In this document: positions 45,179 through 55,096 of the stretch, piece after piece
Position numbering within the stretch: position 1 is the stretch's first letter
Layout of the letters: every line of letters starts with the position of its first letter
Assembly (NCBI RefSeq): GCF_038235435.1
Contig: NZ_CP151275.1
Span: forward strand, 1,922,001-1,986,000
Source: Niveibacterium sp. SC-1
GTDB lineage: Bacteria > Pseudomonadota > Gammaproteobacteria > Burkholderiales > Rhodocyclaceae
Direction: 5' to 3'
Length of the DNA stretch: 64,000 nt
Translations under genes and position numbers: made by a program
Notes under the pieces: generated by a model
What the model was told of the DNA's origin: nothing
The model's input: the letters and a program-made list of their open reading frames with translations, nothing else
Databases searched by the model: none

Positions 45179-45493
45179 CTACTCCAGGTGGAACATGCAG
45201 GGCAGGGGCGCGGCCACCGGCTCGTTGTCCGGATGTACTTCCATCAGGTCGGCCATGTAGTCCCACCACTCGCGCATGAGCTCGTGCTGCGAGAGTTGCG
45301 CCATCCGGTGGTCCCTGCTGCGCCACAGCACCCCGAAGAGCGTGAGGCTCGCCTCGTCCAGGTAGATGCTGTAGTCACGCACGCCGCTTACCCGCAAGAG
45401 GTCCACCAGCTTGGGCCAGATCGTGTCGTGGCGACGCCGGTACTCCTCGGCGCAGCCGGCCTTGAGCCGCATCTTGAACGCGTACTTTTCCAT
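45179..45493 (-). CDS. rhaM: L-rhamnose mutarotase
   Basis: This 104-residue enzyme interconverts the alpha and beta anomers of L-rhamnose. It has exactly the E. coli RhaM length and carries MEKYAFKMRLKAGCAEEYRRRH and YSIYLDE, with REWWDYMADLME near the end. ATG 45493 gives this length; an upstream in-frame start exists but adds non-conserved residues. It follows the permease gene by 16 bases in the transport operon. Confidence 0.93.
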   Translation of the reverse strand: MEKYAFKMRLKAGCAEEYRRRHDTIWPKLVDLLRVSGVRDYSIYLDEASLTLFGVLWRSRDHRMAQLSQHELMREWWDYMADLMEVHPDNEPVAAPLPCMFHLE

Positions 45494-45509
45494 CAGGCTT
45501 GTGCTCCCG

Positions 45510-46502
45510 TCACGCGCCGCCTGGCGCTGCGCGCGCCTGGCGCGCATGGCGGCCGAGGCGCTGGATGAGGAGGGGGATGATCATCGCCGCGATCATCAGG
45601 CCGCCCAGGATCATCGACATCACGATGCCCGGCACGTTGATCATCTGCAGGCCGAAACTGAACATGCCGAGCACGAAGATCGCGAGTACCACGCCGAGGA
45701 TCGAGCCGCGGCCGCCGTAGATGCTCACGCCGCCAAGGATGACCATGGTGATGGCATCGAGCTCCCAGCCCATGGCGATGTTCGGCCGCGTGCTGCCGAT
45801 GCGCCCGGTCAGCAGCACCGAGGCGAGGCCTGCCATGGCGCCGGTGAGCACGAAGAGCCACAGACGGTAGCGGTCCACCGCGATGCCGGAGAAGCGCGAC
45901 GCCACCGGGTTGGCGCCCACTGCAAAAATGCGCCGCCCGATCACCGTCTTGTGCAGCAGCACGCCGAAGACGATGGCGGCGAGCACGAAGACCAGGAACT
46001 CCAGCGGAATCTGCAGGGCGGGCATGTCGAAGAGATCGCCCAGGTAACCGTTGCCCAGGGTCGAGAAGCCCTGCGGATAACCGGTGATCGCGCCGTCGCC
46101 CAGGATGACGAGCGCGATGCCGCGGTAGAGCGAGAGCGTGCCGATGGTGATGACGATCGAGGGCAGGGCGAAGCGGGTGACGAGAAAGCCGTTGAGCGCA
46201 CCGCACAGCGCGCCGCTGGCGAGCCCGACGAGGACGATGGTCGGCGTGTCGGCGCCGGCGTTTTTCGCGAGGCCCATCAGGACCGAGCTGAGCGCGATGG
46301 TCGCCGCGACCGAGACGTCGATCTCGCCCGCGATGATCAGGAGCGCCATCGGCAGGGCGATGAGCGCCTTCTCGCTGTAGTTGAAAGTGCTGTCGCTCAG
46401 GTTGAAGGGATCGAGGAAGCCCTGCGTGGTACTGCCGAAACCGCCGATGACGACGAGCAGCAAGAGGACGAGCACGACCTCCCAGGTACGCGTTGTTTTC
46501 AT
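45510..46502 (-). CDS. rhaQ: Rhamnose ABC transporter permease RhaQ
   Basis: This 330-residue permease is of the RbsC type with about eight to ten membrane helices. The blocks MALLIIAGEIDVSVAA, NGFLVTRFALPSIVITIGTLSLYRG and GANPVASRFSGI are those of sugar ABC permeases. Its start overlaps the end of the preceding permease by four bases, and the long ORF in the same frame upstream is spurious. It corresponds in position to RhaQ in rhizobial rhaSTPQ operons. Confidence 0.9.
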   Translation of the reverse strand: MKTTRTWEVVLVLLLLVVIGGFGSTTQGFLDPFNLSDSTFNYSEKALIALPMALLIIAGEIDVSVAATIALSSVLMGLAKNAGADTPTIVLVGLASGALCGALNGFLVTRFALPSIVITIGTLSLYRGIALVILGDGAITGYPQGFSTLGNGYLGDLFDMPALQIPLEFLVFVLAAIVFGVLLHKTVIGRRIFAVGANPVASRFSGIAVDRYRLWLFVLTGAMAGLASVLLTGRIGSTRPNIAMGWELDAITMVILGGVSIYGGRGSILGVVLAIFVLGMFSFGLQMINVPGIVMSMILGGLMIAAMIIPLLIQRLGRHARQARAAPGGA

Positions 46503-47563
46503 GGACGTGCTCCCTGGATAGCCGCGCTGCTGCGTTCGCGCAGCGGCAGGATCTGTTTGCCCAGCCGACGCTCGGAGCGCGCGTTGGCGACGACCGCGAC
46601 GAGGATCACCATGCCGGAGATCGCCTGCTGCCAGAAGGGCGAGATATGGATCACCGGCAACGCGCCGTTGACCACACCGGCGAAGAGCACCCCCAACAGA
46701 CCGCCGGCGACCGTGCCCAGCCCGCCCGCCGTGCTGATGCCACCGATCACGCAGGCCGCGATCACGGTGAGCTCGTAGCCGGAGGCGAGCTCGGTGAAGG
46801 CGATGGAGTAGCGTCCCACCCAGAGCAGGCCGGCGAGACCGGCGAGTGCGCCGGACATCGCATACACCTGCAGCAGGCGCCGTTTGATCGGGATGCCGAT
46901 GTAGGCCGCGGCCGAGGGGTTGCCACCCAGCGCATACATTTCGCGCCCCGCACGCCGGTAACGGAAGAACCAGACGCAGAGCAGCAGGATCGCGAGGGCG
47001 AACCACACCAGGCCGGGCAGGCCGAGGAACTGGATACGCGGCAGGCCCTTGATCGCGGGATGGATATCCTGGTCGTTGATCCAGGCACCCTTGCTCAGAA
47101 CGAAGATCGCGCCACGATAGGCCGACATCGTGCCCAGGGTCACCACGATGGGTGGCAGGTCGAAGCCGGTGATGAGCGCGCCGTTGATCGCACCCAGCAG
47201 TGCGCCGAAGGCCAGCGCAATGAGCACCAGCTCCGCTGCGCCGAGGCCGGGATAGTGCTTGCCCAGCACCGCGCAGAACATGCCGGTGAGTGCGAGGTTC
47301 GACGCCACCGAAAGGTCGATGCCGCGGGTCAGCAGCACCACCATCTGGCCCATGACCAGGATCGCGAGGATCGCCGAATCGTTGACCACGTCGAGCAGGT
47401 TGCCCAGCGTGAGGAAGACCGGCGCACGCAGGCCCACCAGCAGAGCGATCGCCGCGACGATGCCAGCCAGCGCGAGTTCGCGGTGGCGCGCGGAGAGGGC
47501 GAAGGGCGAGGCGCGGGAAGGGGCCGAAGGAGACGAATGGGACTGAAGCTTGCCGGTGTTCAT
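46499..47563 (-). CDS. rhaP: Rhamnose ABC transporter permease RhaP
   Basis: This 354-residue permease is a paralogue of the next gene. MVVLLTRGIDLSVASNLAL, NGALITGFDLPPIVVTLGTMSAYRG and GGNPSAAAYIGI mark the RbsC family. It probably forms a heterodimeric channel with RhaQ. Start and stop overlap the neighbours by four bases on both sides. Confidence 0.9.
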   Translation of the reverse strand: MNTGKLQSHSSPSAPSRASPFALSARHRELALAGIVAAIALLVGLRAPVFLTLGNLLDVVNDSAILAILVMGQMVVLLTRGIDLSVASNLALTGMFCAVLGKHYPGLGAAELVLIALAFGALLGAINGALITGFDLPPIVVTLGTMSAYRGAIFVLSKGAWINDQDIHPAIKGLPRIQFLGLPGLVWFALAILLLCVWFFRYRRAGREMYALGGNPSAAAYIGIPIKRRLLQVYAMSGALAGLAGLLWVGRYSIAFTELASGYELTVIAACVIGGISTAGGLGTVAGGLLGVLFAGVVNGALPVIHISPFWQQAISGMVILVAVVANARSERRLGKQILPLRERSSAAIQGARP

Positions 47564-49149
47564 GCTGCCGCCTCCCGGGGGCCGTGGTGCGCAGGTGTCG
47601 CAACAGGATTCATCGTCGGGACCGCAGCGCTTTCAAGCTTCGCCGCGACGAGCAGTCCCGATGCCGCGCCGACGATGTCCTCCGCGGTGGCCCCGCCGTG
47701 CGCGAACTCCGCCACCTGGCGGCCGCGATGCATCACGATCACGCGGTGGGCGAGGTTCATGATCTCGGGGAGCTCGGAGGACACCAGGATCACCGAGAGG
47801 CCTTCGGCCACCATGTCGGCGATCAGCTGATACACCGCCTGCTTGGCGCCCACGTCGATGCCCTTGGTCGGCTCGTCGAGGATCACGATGCGGGGTGCGA
47901 TGCCCAGCCACTTGGCGATCACCACCTTCTGCTGGTTGCCGCCGGAAAGTCCGCTCAGGGTCTGCTCGGTGCCGTCGGTCTTGATGCGCAGCTTGGCGAT
48001 CGCCTCCTGCGTCATCTGGCGTTCGGCGCGCGGACGCAGCCAGGGGCCGGCGAGGCGGCGCCCGAGGGCCGCCAGGGTGAGGTTCTCGCGTACCGAGAAA
48101 TCGAGGATCGCGCCCTGGCGCTGGCGTTCTTCGGGCACGTAGGCGATGCCCGCGTTGATCGCGTCTTCCGGGCCGTGGATGTGCAGGGTGCGGCCTTCCA
48201 GCTTCACTGAACCGTGGATGTGCGACTTGAGGCCGAAGAGCGCGAGCATCGCCTCCGAGCGGCCCGCGCCGACGAGGCCGTAGAAACCCAGCACCTCGCC
48301 GCGATGCAGGGTGAAATGGATGTCCTCGAACTCGGTCGGGTGCGAGAGGCCGGCCACGCGCAGCAGCTCCGTATCGCTGGCCGCGGGGATGGGCGGATAC
48401 ACATGTTCCAGGTCGCGCCCGACCATCAGTTTCACCAGCGCCTGCTCGTCGGTTTCGGCGATGCGGCCTTCGCCCACCGAGGCGCCGTCGCGCAGCACCA
48501 GGTAGCGATCGGCGAGCGAGAAGATCTCGTCGAACTTGTGGGTGATGAAGATGATGCCTTTGCCCTGCGCCTTGAGCCGCCGGACGATGCCGTAGAAGTC
48601 GTGGATCTCCTGGTGCGAAAGCGCGGCCGTGGGCTCGTCAAGGATCACCACGCTCGCGTCCTGCGAGAGCGCGCGGGCGATCTCCACCAGATGTCGTTCG
48701 GCCGGGCCCAGGCTCTTCACCAGCATGCGCGCGTCGAAGCTCGCACCGATGTCGTCAAGAATGCGCTGTGCGTCGGCGAAGAGCGTGTCCCAGGCTATGC
48801 AGCCGCGGCGCATCGGCTGGCGACCCATGTAGACGTTCTCCGCGACGGAGAGCTCGTCGAACATCGCGGTTTCCTGATGCACGGCGGCGATGCCCGTACG
48901 CCCCGCGGCCTGCGCGTCGTGAAAGCTCACGCCCGTGCCGCGTACCTGGATGCGGCCTTCATCAGGCTGGTAGATGCCGGTGAGGATCTTCACCAGCGTC
49001 GACTTGCCGGCGCCGTTTTCACCAACGAGTGCCAACACCTCGCCGGCGTCCAGCGAGAGGCTCACACCCTTCAGGGCGCGGATGCCGCCGAAGGTCTTGC
49101 GGATGTCCTGCAGTGAAAGCAGATGGCCAGAGTTCTCTGTAGCCAGCAT
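47560..49149 (-). CDS. rhaT: Rhamnose ABC transporter ATP-binding protein RhaT
   Basis: This 529-residue protein has two ABC ATPase domains in tandem, as in RbsA/XylG-type sugar importers. The first Walker A (GENGAGKST) lies near residue 41 and its signature is LGPAERHLV-like (degenerate); the second domain carries LSGGNQQKV and Walker B with ILDEPTKGIDVG. The second Walker A region (YGLVGAGRSE) is degenerate, as usual in this class. RhaT here is the rhizobial name for the ATPase and should not be confused with the E. coli symporter. Confidence 0.9.
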   Translation of the reverse strand: MLATENSGHLLSLQDIRKTFGGIRALKGVSLSLDAGEVLALVGENGAGKSTLVKILTGIYQPDEGRIQVRGTGVSFHDAQAAGRTGIAAVHQETAMFDELSVAENVYMGRQPMRRGCIAWDTLFADAQRILDDIGASFDARMLVKSLGPAERHLVEIARALSQDASVVILDEPTAALSHQEIHDFYGIVRRLKAQGKGIIFITHKFDEIFSLADRYLVLRDGASVGEGRIAETDEQALVKLMVGRDLEHVYPPIPAASDTELLRVAGLSHPTEFEDIHFTLHRGEVLGFYGLVGAGRSEAMLALFGLKSHIHGSVKLEGRTLHIHGPEDAINAGIAYVPEERQRQGAILDFSVRENLTLAALGRRLAGPWLRPRAERQMTQEAIAKLRIKTDGTEQTLSGLSGGNQQKVVIAKWLGIAPRIVILDEPTKGIDVGAKQAVYQLIADMVAEGLSVILVSSELPEIMNLAHRVIVMHRGRQVAEFAHGGATAEDIVGAASGLLVAAKLESAAVPTMNPVATPAHHGPREAAA

Positions 49150-49330
49150 GCGTGATGCTCCTGGTACTTGAAGTGGACCGTCGCGAAGCGGAACGTCGCG
49201 CCGACGCTCGCACTTGCGGATGCGGTCCTGCGACGGACGGCCCTTGCCGCCCGCCGCAAGCCTGCATGCAACCGCTGCTGCGTGACGCGCGGGTCACGCG
49301 CTTCACGCTCGCGGTTCGCTCCTGGGGTGA

Positions 49331-50314
49331 TCAGAAGAACTTGGCGAATTTCTCCACGTTGCTCGCGTCGTAGGTGAAGGGCTCGGCCATTGCCGCTTCG
49401 CCGTTGGCGTCGGGCTTGACGGTGCCCACGCGACCCAGCGAGACGCTGGCGCCGGCCTTGCCCTTGACGAAGTCATGCGCGGCATAGGTGATCGAGTAGC
49501 CCAGGTCGATCGGGTTCCAGATCGCGAAGGACTTCACTGCGCCGCTCTTCACATGGCCGGCCATCTCCGAGGGCAGGCCCAGCCCCGTGACATAGACCTT
49601 GCCGATCAGGTTGGCGTCCTGCACGGCCTTGGAGGCCGCGGCGATGCCCACGGTGGTCGGGGCGATGATCGCCTTGAGGTTGGGGTAGCTCTTGAAGAGG
49701 CCCTGCGCTTCGCGATAGCTCTTGTCGGTCTGGTCATCGCCATAGACCGTGGTGACGAGCTTCAGGCCCTTGTACTCGGGCTTGGCCAGCACCTTCTTCA
49801 CTTCCTCGATCCACTGGTTCTGGTTGGTCGCCTGCGCGGTGGCCGAGAGGATGGCGATCTCGCCGGTGTTGCCCACGGCCTCGACGGTCATCTTCACCAG
49901 CTTCTCGCCGATCAGCGAATTGGAAGAGGGGGCGAGGTGGAAGGAGCGACCGGCCTTGCTGATGGCCGAGTCGAAGGAGAGCACCTTGATGCCGCGCGCC
50001 ATCGCCTTCTTGGTGGCGGGCACGAGCGCGTCCGGATCATTGGCGGAGACCACGATCGCGCTGACCTTCTGCGCGACCAGCGAGTTGATCAGTTCGATCT
50101 GGCCTTCGGCGGTGGGCTTGGCGGGGCCGGTGAAGATGACTTCCACATCCCCCAGCTCCTTGGCGGCTTCGTCCGCGCCCTGGTGGGCCGCGTCGAAGAA
50201 GCCGTTGCCCAGGGTCTTCACGACCATGGCGATCTTCATCTTGTCTGCAGCCACGGCCGGGAAGGCGAGTCCGGCGGCGAGCATGGCAGCGATCAGTGTC
50301 TTGGCGAACTTCAT
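49331..50314 (-). CDS. rhaS: Rhamnose ABC transporter substrate-binding protein RhaS
   Basis: This 327-residue periplasmic protein has the signal peptide MKFAKTLIAAMLAAGLAFPAVAA and the type I fold of sugar-binding proteins (KIAMVVKTLGNGFFDAAHQGADEAAKELG, ANDPDALVPATKKAMARGIKV, GLGLPSEMAGHVKSG). It fits rhizobial RhaS by context. The gap of 181 bases to the ATPase gene may contain a stem-loop for differential expression. RhaS here is the binding protein, not the E. coli activator. Confidence 0.9.
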   Translation of the reverse strand: MKFAKTLIAAMLAAGLAFPAVAADKMKIAMVVKTLGNGFFDAAHQGADEAAKELGDVEVIFTGPAKPTAEGQIELINSLVAQKVSAIVVSANDPDALVPATKKAMARGIKVLSFDSAISKAGRSFHLAPSSNSLIGEKLVKMTVEAVGNTGEIAILSATAQATNQNQWIEEVKKVLAKPEYKGLKLVTTVYGDDQTDKSYREAQGLFKSYPNLKAIIAPTTVGIAAASKAVQDANLIGKVYVTGLGLPSEMAGHVKSGAVKSFAIWNPIDLGYSITYAAHDFVKGKAGASVSLGRVGTVKPDANGEAAMAEPFTYDASNVEKFAKFF

Positions 50315-50390
50315 GGTGGTCTCCTCTTTTGGTGTTGGATGCGCTGTCGCGCTTTGCTGTCCTGCGCCGGGCGGACCGCCCGGTTTGCTG

Positions 50391-51662
50391 CTACCGGGTC
50401 GACAAGACCTCGGCTTCGTATCGCTTCACGGCGTTCAGCCATTCGATGCCCACGCCCACGCCCGCGCGGCCGCAGTACTCGTCCCACACGGCGCTCCAGG
50501 GCATGCTCTTCTGTTCTTCCATCAGCGCCAGGCGGGTGGTGTAGTCCAGCGCCGCCTCCGCGTCGCGCAAGGTCTTCGTCGGGTCGAGCAAGGAGCGCAG
50601 CAGGGCCTTCTTCATGTTGCGGGTGCCGATGACCCACGCGGCGATTCGGTTGATCGAGGCGTCGAAGAAGTCCAGGCCGATGTGCACCCGGTCGGTGAGC
50701 CCGTTGCGCACGATCTCGTTGGAGATCGCCTGGGTCTCGTCGTCGAGCAGCACCACGTGGTCGCTGTCCCAGCGCACCGAGCGCGTGACGTGGAGCAGGA
50801 TGTCCTGCACGAAGGGCATCAGCGCGGTGATCTTGTCCGAGACGATCTCGGTCGGATGGAAGTGGCCTGCATCCAGGCACAGCGCGGTTTTGCGCGACAC
50901 CGCGTAGGCGATGTAGAAGTCGTTCGAGCCCACGGTGTAGCTCTCGGCGCCGATGCCGAAAAGTTTGCCCTCGACGGCGACCTTGTGATGCTTGCCCGGC
51001 ACGTCGGCCGCGAGGATGCGGTCGAGCGCATCGAGCAGGCGCTGGCGGGGCGCATTGCGATCGGCCGGCATGTCCTTCATGCCGTCAGGCACCCACACGT
51101 TCATGATGGCCGGCGTGCCCAACGCCTCGCCAAAGGCATCCGAGATGCGGCGGCTGGCGATGCAATGGTCGATCCAGAAGTTGCGGATGGCCGCGTCTGG
51201 ATGCGCGAGCGTCATGCCGTCCTGGTAGTTCGGATGGGAGAAGCAGCTCGGGTTGAAGTCCAGGCCGATGCGCCGCTCCTGCGCCCATTCGATCCAGCGC
51301 GAAAAGTGGCGCGGTTCGATGCGGTCGCGCGCCACCGCTTCCTCGGTGTCCAGGTAGATCGCATGCAGGTTGAAGCGCTTGGCACCGGGGATCAGCGACA
51401 TCGCCAGTTCGGCGTCGCGGCGCAGCTGTTCCGGCGTGCGGGCCTTGCCCGGGTAGTTGCCGGTGGTCTGGATGCCGCCGCTCAGCGCACGGTCGGGAAA
51501 CTCGAAGCCCGCGACGTCGTCGCCCTGCCAGCAGTGCATGGACACGGGGATGGCGTCGAGCTTGGCGAGCACGGCTTCGGTATCGACGCCGTCGTCGGCG
51601 TAGCGGGTGCGGGCCTCGCCATAGGCCTGGGTGCTTCGGGCGTGGGTGCTTCGACTGCTCAT
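50391..51662 (-). CDS. rhaA: L-rhamnose isomerase
   Basis: This 423-residue enzyme converts L-rhamnose to L-rhamnulose. It is strikingly like E. coli RhaA throughout: [60 protein letters not shown] and [29 protein letters not shown]. Mn-binding His/Asp/Glu residues lie in those blocks. This is the enterobacterial-type enzyme, not the RhaI type used with rhizobial transporters. The start overlaps the end of rhaB. Confidence 0.96.
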   Translation of the reverse strand: MSSRSTHARSTQAYGEARTRYADDGVDTEAVLAKLDAIPVSMHCWQGDDVAGFEFPDRALSGGIQTTGNYPGKARTPEQLRRDAELAMSLIPGAKRFNLHAIYLDTEEAVARDRIEPRHFSRWIEWAQERRIGLDFNPSCFSHPNYQDGMTLAHPDAAIRNFWIDHCIASRRISDAFGEALGTPAIMNVWVPDGMKDMPADRNAPRQRLLDALDRILAADVPGKHHKVAVEGKLFGIGAESYTVGSNDFYIAYAVSRKTALCLDAGHFHPTEIVSDKITALMPFVQDILLHVTRSVRWDSDHVVLLDDETQAISNEIVRNGLTDRVHIGLDFFDASINRIAAWVIGTRNMKKALLRSLLDPTKTLRDAEAALDYTTRLALMEEQKSMPWSAVWDEYCGRAGVGVGIEWLNAVKRYEAEVLSTR

Positions 51663-53170
51663 GGGACGGCTCCTTCGGGTGTTCTAGGGGACGCAGCGGG
51701 GGAGCGGCTGCGCAGTTCGTGGAAGCGCCGCCACTGCTGGAGAGTGGCCTGGGTGGCGTCCGCACGCGGATGCAGGTCTTGTCCGGCGAAGTTCTCGCGT
51801 ACCAGGGCGCGGATCGCCGGCAGGTCGGCGAGGTGGCCGAGGGCGCGCAACTGGCAGCCCACGTTGCCCAGCGCGGAGGCTTCCACCGGGCCGGTAGAGA
51901 CCGGCAGGCCGCAGAAGTCGGCGCAGAGCTGGTTGAGAAAGGCGTTCTGGCTGCCGCCACCGACGATATGGATGCGGCGGAAGTCGTTGCCAGTGATTGC
52001 GTGACGGGTGATCGCGCGCAGTTCGTCGAGGGTCTGGCGATAGAGGCAGGCGAGGCTCTCGAACACGCAGCGGGCGAATTCCCCCGCGCTCTGCGGCGTG
52101 GCTTGGCCGGTCTCCGCGCAGAAGGCACGGATCGCATCTGCCATTGAGGGCGGATTGAGGAAGCGCGCGTCGTTGGGATCGACCAGACTGCCGGAGGGCG
52201 CGGCCTCGGCCTGCGTCACCAGCTCCGCATGCGACAGATGCGGGAAGGCATCGCGCAGGCGCTGGATCAGCCACAGGCCCATGATGTTCTTGAGCACCCG
52301 GAAGCGGCCGTCGGTGCCCCCTTCGTTGGTGAAGTTGGCGGCCAGGGCCTGCGCATCGTTAAAGGGCGTGCGGCTCTCGATGCCCATGAGCGACCAGGTG
52401 CCGGAGCTGATGTAGAGCGAGTGCTCATCTTCCAGCGGCGTTCCGATGACGGCCGACGCGGTGTCGTGCGTGGCGGGGGCGATCACTGCGAGGCGGTGGC
52501 CTTCGCGTGAGCCCCATTCGCCCAGCCGGGTGCCGGGGGCGCACAGGGGCTGCAGGCTTGCATCCGGCAGCGCCAGGCGCGCCATCAGTTCACGATCCCA
52601 GCCGCCGGCCTCAAGGTTGAGGAGCTGGCTGGTGCTGGCATTGGTGTATTCGCAGCTCTTCACCCCGCAGAGCCGGTAGTGCAGGTAGTCCGGCACGAAC
52701 ATCAGGGTGCGGGCCTGCGCCAGTCGTTCGGGCGACGCGGCCTGCAGGGCCACCAGCTGGTAGAGCGAGTTGAACTGCAGGAACTGGATGCCGGTGCGGC
52801 GATAGATCTCGTCGCGCGGCACGCGGGCAAACACGCGCTCCATCACGCCGTCGGTGCGGTGATCACGGTAGGCCACGGCCTCGCCCAGCGGGCGGTCTTC
52901 GGCGTCCAGCAGCACGAAGTCCACGCCCCAGGTGTCGATGCCGACCGACACCGGACGGGCGCCTCCGGCGAGCGTCTTCTCCAGGCCGAAGACGATCTCG
53001 CCGCTCAGCCGTTCCAGATCCCAGCAGTCCTGGCCGGCCCTTTGCACGAAGCCGTTCTCGAAGCGATGGACCTCCTGCAGCACGAGGCCGCCGGTTTCTT
53101 CGAGATAGCGGGCCAACACGACCCGGCCGCTCGAAGCGCCCAGATCGACGGCCACCACTTCCACGCCCAT
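51659..53170 (-). CDS. rhaB: Rhamnulokinase
   Basis: This 503-residue FGGY-family kinase phosphorylates L-rhamnulose at C1. The N-terminal phosphate loop [48 protein letters not shown] and [17 protein letters not shown] match E. coli RhaB. ATG 53170 is preferred; an upstream TTG would add four residues. It is the first gene of the operon, with the promoter expected in the gap upstream to 53409. A rhamnulose-1-phosphate aldolase gene (rhaD) is not present in the window. Confidence 0.95.
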   Translation of the reverse strand: MGVEVVAVDLGASSGRVVLARYLEETGGLVLQEVHRFENGFVQRAGQDCWDLERLSGEIVFGLEKTLAGGARPVSVGIDTWGVDFVLLDAEDRPLGEAVAYRDHRTDGVMERVFARVPRDEIYRRTGIQFLQFNSLYQLVALQAASPERLAQARTLMFVPDYLHYRLCGVKSCEYTNASTSQLLNLEAGGWDRELMARLALPDASLQPLCAPGTRLGEWGSREGHRLAVIAPATHDTASAVIGTPLEDEHSLYISSGTWSLMGIESRTPFNDAQALAANFTNEGGTDGRFRVLKNIMGLWLIQRLRDAFPHLSHAELVTQAEAAPSGSLVDPNDARFLNPPSMADAIRAFCAETGQATPQSAGEFARCVFESLACLYRQTLDELRAITRHAITGNDFRRIHIVGGGSQNAFLNQLCADFCGLPVSTGPVEASALGNVGCQLRALGHLADLPAIRALVRENFAGQDLHPRADATQATLQQWRRFHELRSRSPAASPRTPEGAVP

Positions 53171-53409
53171 GAAGAGATCCAAGAATTGCTAATGGACCTA
53201 TCGTAGAAATCTATGGGGTGGCTCACCTTGCGAATCCGGCCATTCACACAGGCGGAGTGGCCGAAAGTTGATGCCGGCGCGAAATCGTTGGGTGGAAAGG
53301 GTGCGCTCTCGCTCGGGCGCGATGGACTGTGGGCCGCGTGGCATCGGCCGGATGTGGCCGGCGCAGGCGCCTGCGCCGGGTTGCAGGTTTGCGATCGGAG
53401 GCGTCGGCG

Positions 53410-54369
53410 CTAAGGCGTCTTCATCCAGTCGAACATGGTCAGGACGTGGTCGGCGTAGGTCTCGGCGCGTTCGCCGCCGCCGTTGTAGCGGCGGACGGTG
53501 CCGCGCAGGTCCCCGCCCGCGGCCTGCTCCTTGGCGCGTAGTTCCTTCATCACCCGGTCGAGGCAAGCGGAGAAATCGCGCCATTGCTTCTTCAGGAAGA
53601 AGTCCGGGTCCGCCTTGATGTGCTGGAGGTCGTACTGGAAGATCCCGTAGCCCTTGTAGACCCACTGCTGCGGCCCCCAGCCCCGCAGGGCGCGGGTCCG
53701 GTTGGCCTCATCAATGAAGTCGGCCGTGAGCTGGTCGCCATACTCCTTGCGGAAGGCGGCGGTGTTGGGGGGGAATGCGCTGCGGCTGGTCTCGGGGAAG
53801 TCGCCGCTGGCGTCGAAGACGCAGCGCGCAAGGATCTCCTCCTTGCTGTGCGCGCCGATCCAGCGCATCCACTCGGGCCCGGTCTCCTTCGCAGCAATCG
53901 CGCAGAGCAGGAGCGGGTCGAACTGGGTTCCCTTCACCGCCTGCGCGATGTCCGGGCCGAAGTTCTGCATCAGCCAGTCCCGGCATGTGAGGGCCTGCGC
54001 GCGATTCAGCGGGGGCTTGGAGGCGTTGGCGCGGATGAGCGGCACGGAGTTGGTCTGCTGCACAAGCATCGCGGGCTGGTTCGCATTGCCACCGACGCCG
54101 GCGCCGACAGCAGCGCCAGCGTTCTTGATTTCCAGCGCCCTGCTGAACAGGGCGTCGCGGGTCAGCCGTCCTACCGTGCCGTCTACGCCCAGTCCCGGCT
54201 CCCCGCGCTGGAAACTCTCCACGGCCAGGCGGGTCGCGTTGCCGAAGATGCCGTCGACCGTCCCGCACGGGGGATGCGTGTTGATGATGGTCAGGGCCTG
54301 CTGGACGGCGCGTACGTCGTCCCCCCGCATGAGCGGAAAGCTGAAGCGCAGATCACGCGGGTCGCTCAT
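53410..54369 (-). CDS. Peptidoglycan-binding, lysozyme-like protein
   Basis: This 319-residue protein has a PG_binding_1 domain at about residues 14-85 (LMRGDDVRAVQQAL ... DGIFGNATRLAVESFQRGEPGL ... DGTVGRLTRDAL) and a lysozyme-like fold after about residue 125. The candidate catalytic Glu is Glu162 in AIAAKETGPEW, with GYGIFQYDLQ and RRYNGGGERAETYADHVL downstream, as in SLT-type transglycosylases. It has no signal peptide, so export, if any, needs another route. It starts 10 bases after the lipoprotein gene, third in a coupled operon. Confidence 0.75.
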   Translation of the reverse strand: MSDPRDLRFSFPLMRGDDVRAVQQALTIINTHPPCGTVDGIFGNATRLAVESFQRGEPGLGVDGTVGRLTRDALFSRALEIKNAGAAVGAGVGGNANQPAMLVQQTNSVPLIRANASKPPLNRAQALTCRDWLMQNFGPDIAQAVKGTQFDPLLLCAIAAKETGPEWMRWIGAHSKEEILARCVFDASGDFPETSRSAFPPNTAAFRKEYGDQLTADFIDEANRTRALRGWGPQQWVYKGYGIFQYDLQHIKADPDFFLKKQWRDFSACLDRVMKELRAKEQAAGGDLRGTVRRYNGGGERAETYADHVLTMFDWMKTP

Positions 54370-54379
54370 CGTGCGGGCC

Positions 54380-55096
54380 TCATGAACAGGTGGTCGGAAG
54401 CCCCGGCGCGCCTGCCGCGGCCGCGTTGGCAGTCTGCTGCAGACGCTTGGCGGTCTCGCCCGTGGCGGCCGGCGGTCCCGTGAGGCCCCGGTGCGCCCTC
54501 GCTGCCGCATCGCGCGCGGCGGCGCAACGGTCGGCGGCCGGGAGTTCGGTGCGCTGCGCGATGGAGAGCATCGCGCTGCTGGCCATCAGCGCGCGGCCGG
54601 GCGAGGGCGGCATGGCGTCCAGGCCGGTCACGGCTTTGCGCGTCATGGCCACGGCTTCGTCCGGCCGGTGGAAAGGCGCGGCACAGGTGAGCGCCAGCGC
54701 CTGGTTCTCCGCCATGCTGGTGGCATCTTCGCTGCCGGCGGCGGCCGCGCCCGACGCGAGCCCGTAGGCCGCGATCGCCTTTTCCATATTGGCGCGTGCA
54801 GTCTGCGTCGGCATCGGGCAATGCGCGCCCGGCTGGGCCTCGCGCATGGCGAGCGTGAGGTAGGCACGGCCGCGGATGGCATGGATCTGCGGACAGGCGT
54901 CGGCGCCGAAGGGCCGCGCGAGGCAGTCGGAGTTGGGCTCTTCCGCGGCGATGGCGTCGAACTTCTCTTGCGCCTGCAGCGTCTTCAGGCGGTCCAGTTG
55001 CGCGGTCGCGCCCGGCAGCCCGACACCGCCGCCGGCGCAGGCGGCGAGCAGGAGGACGGCACCGCTCAGGGCAACGCTGCGCAAGGTCGATTTCAT
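54380..55096 (-). CDS. Cysteine-containing lipoprotein, unknown function
   Basis: This 238-residue protein has a lipoprotein signal peptide, MKSTLRSVALSGAVLLLAAC, with lipobox LAAC. The mature part is alpha-helical and Ala-rich and holds about six further Cys residues (DSC-like pairs such as SDCLARPFGADACP). TPR-like spacing is possible. I recognise no family. Its ATG overlaps the end of the upstream membrane gene by four bases. Confidence 0.72.
   Translation of the reverse strand: MKSTLRSVALSGAVLLLAACAGGGVGLPGATAQLDRLKTLQAQEKFDAIAAEEPNSDCLARPFGADACPQIHAIRGRAYLTLAMREAQPGAHCPMPTQTARANMEKAIAAYGLASGAAAAGSEDATSMAENQALALTCAAPFHRPDEAVAMTRKAVTGLDAMPPSPGRALMASSAMLSIAQRTELPAADRCAAARDAAARAHRGLTGPPAATGETAKRLQQTANAAAAGAPGLPTTCS

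Noticed and set aside
46503..47603. Upstream extension of the RhaQ permease frame
   Set aside because: It lies in another frame of rhaP on the same strand; permease similarity starts at 46502.
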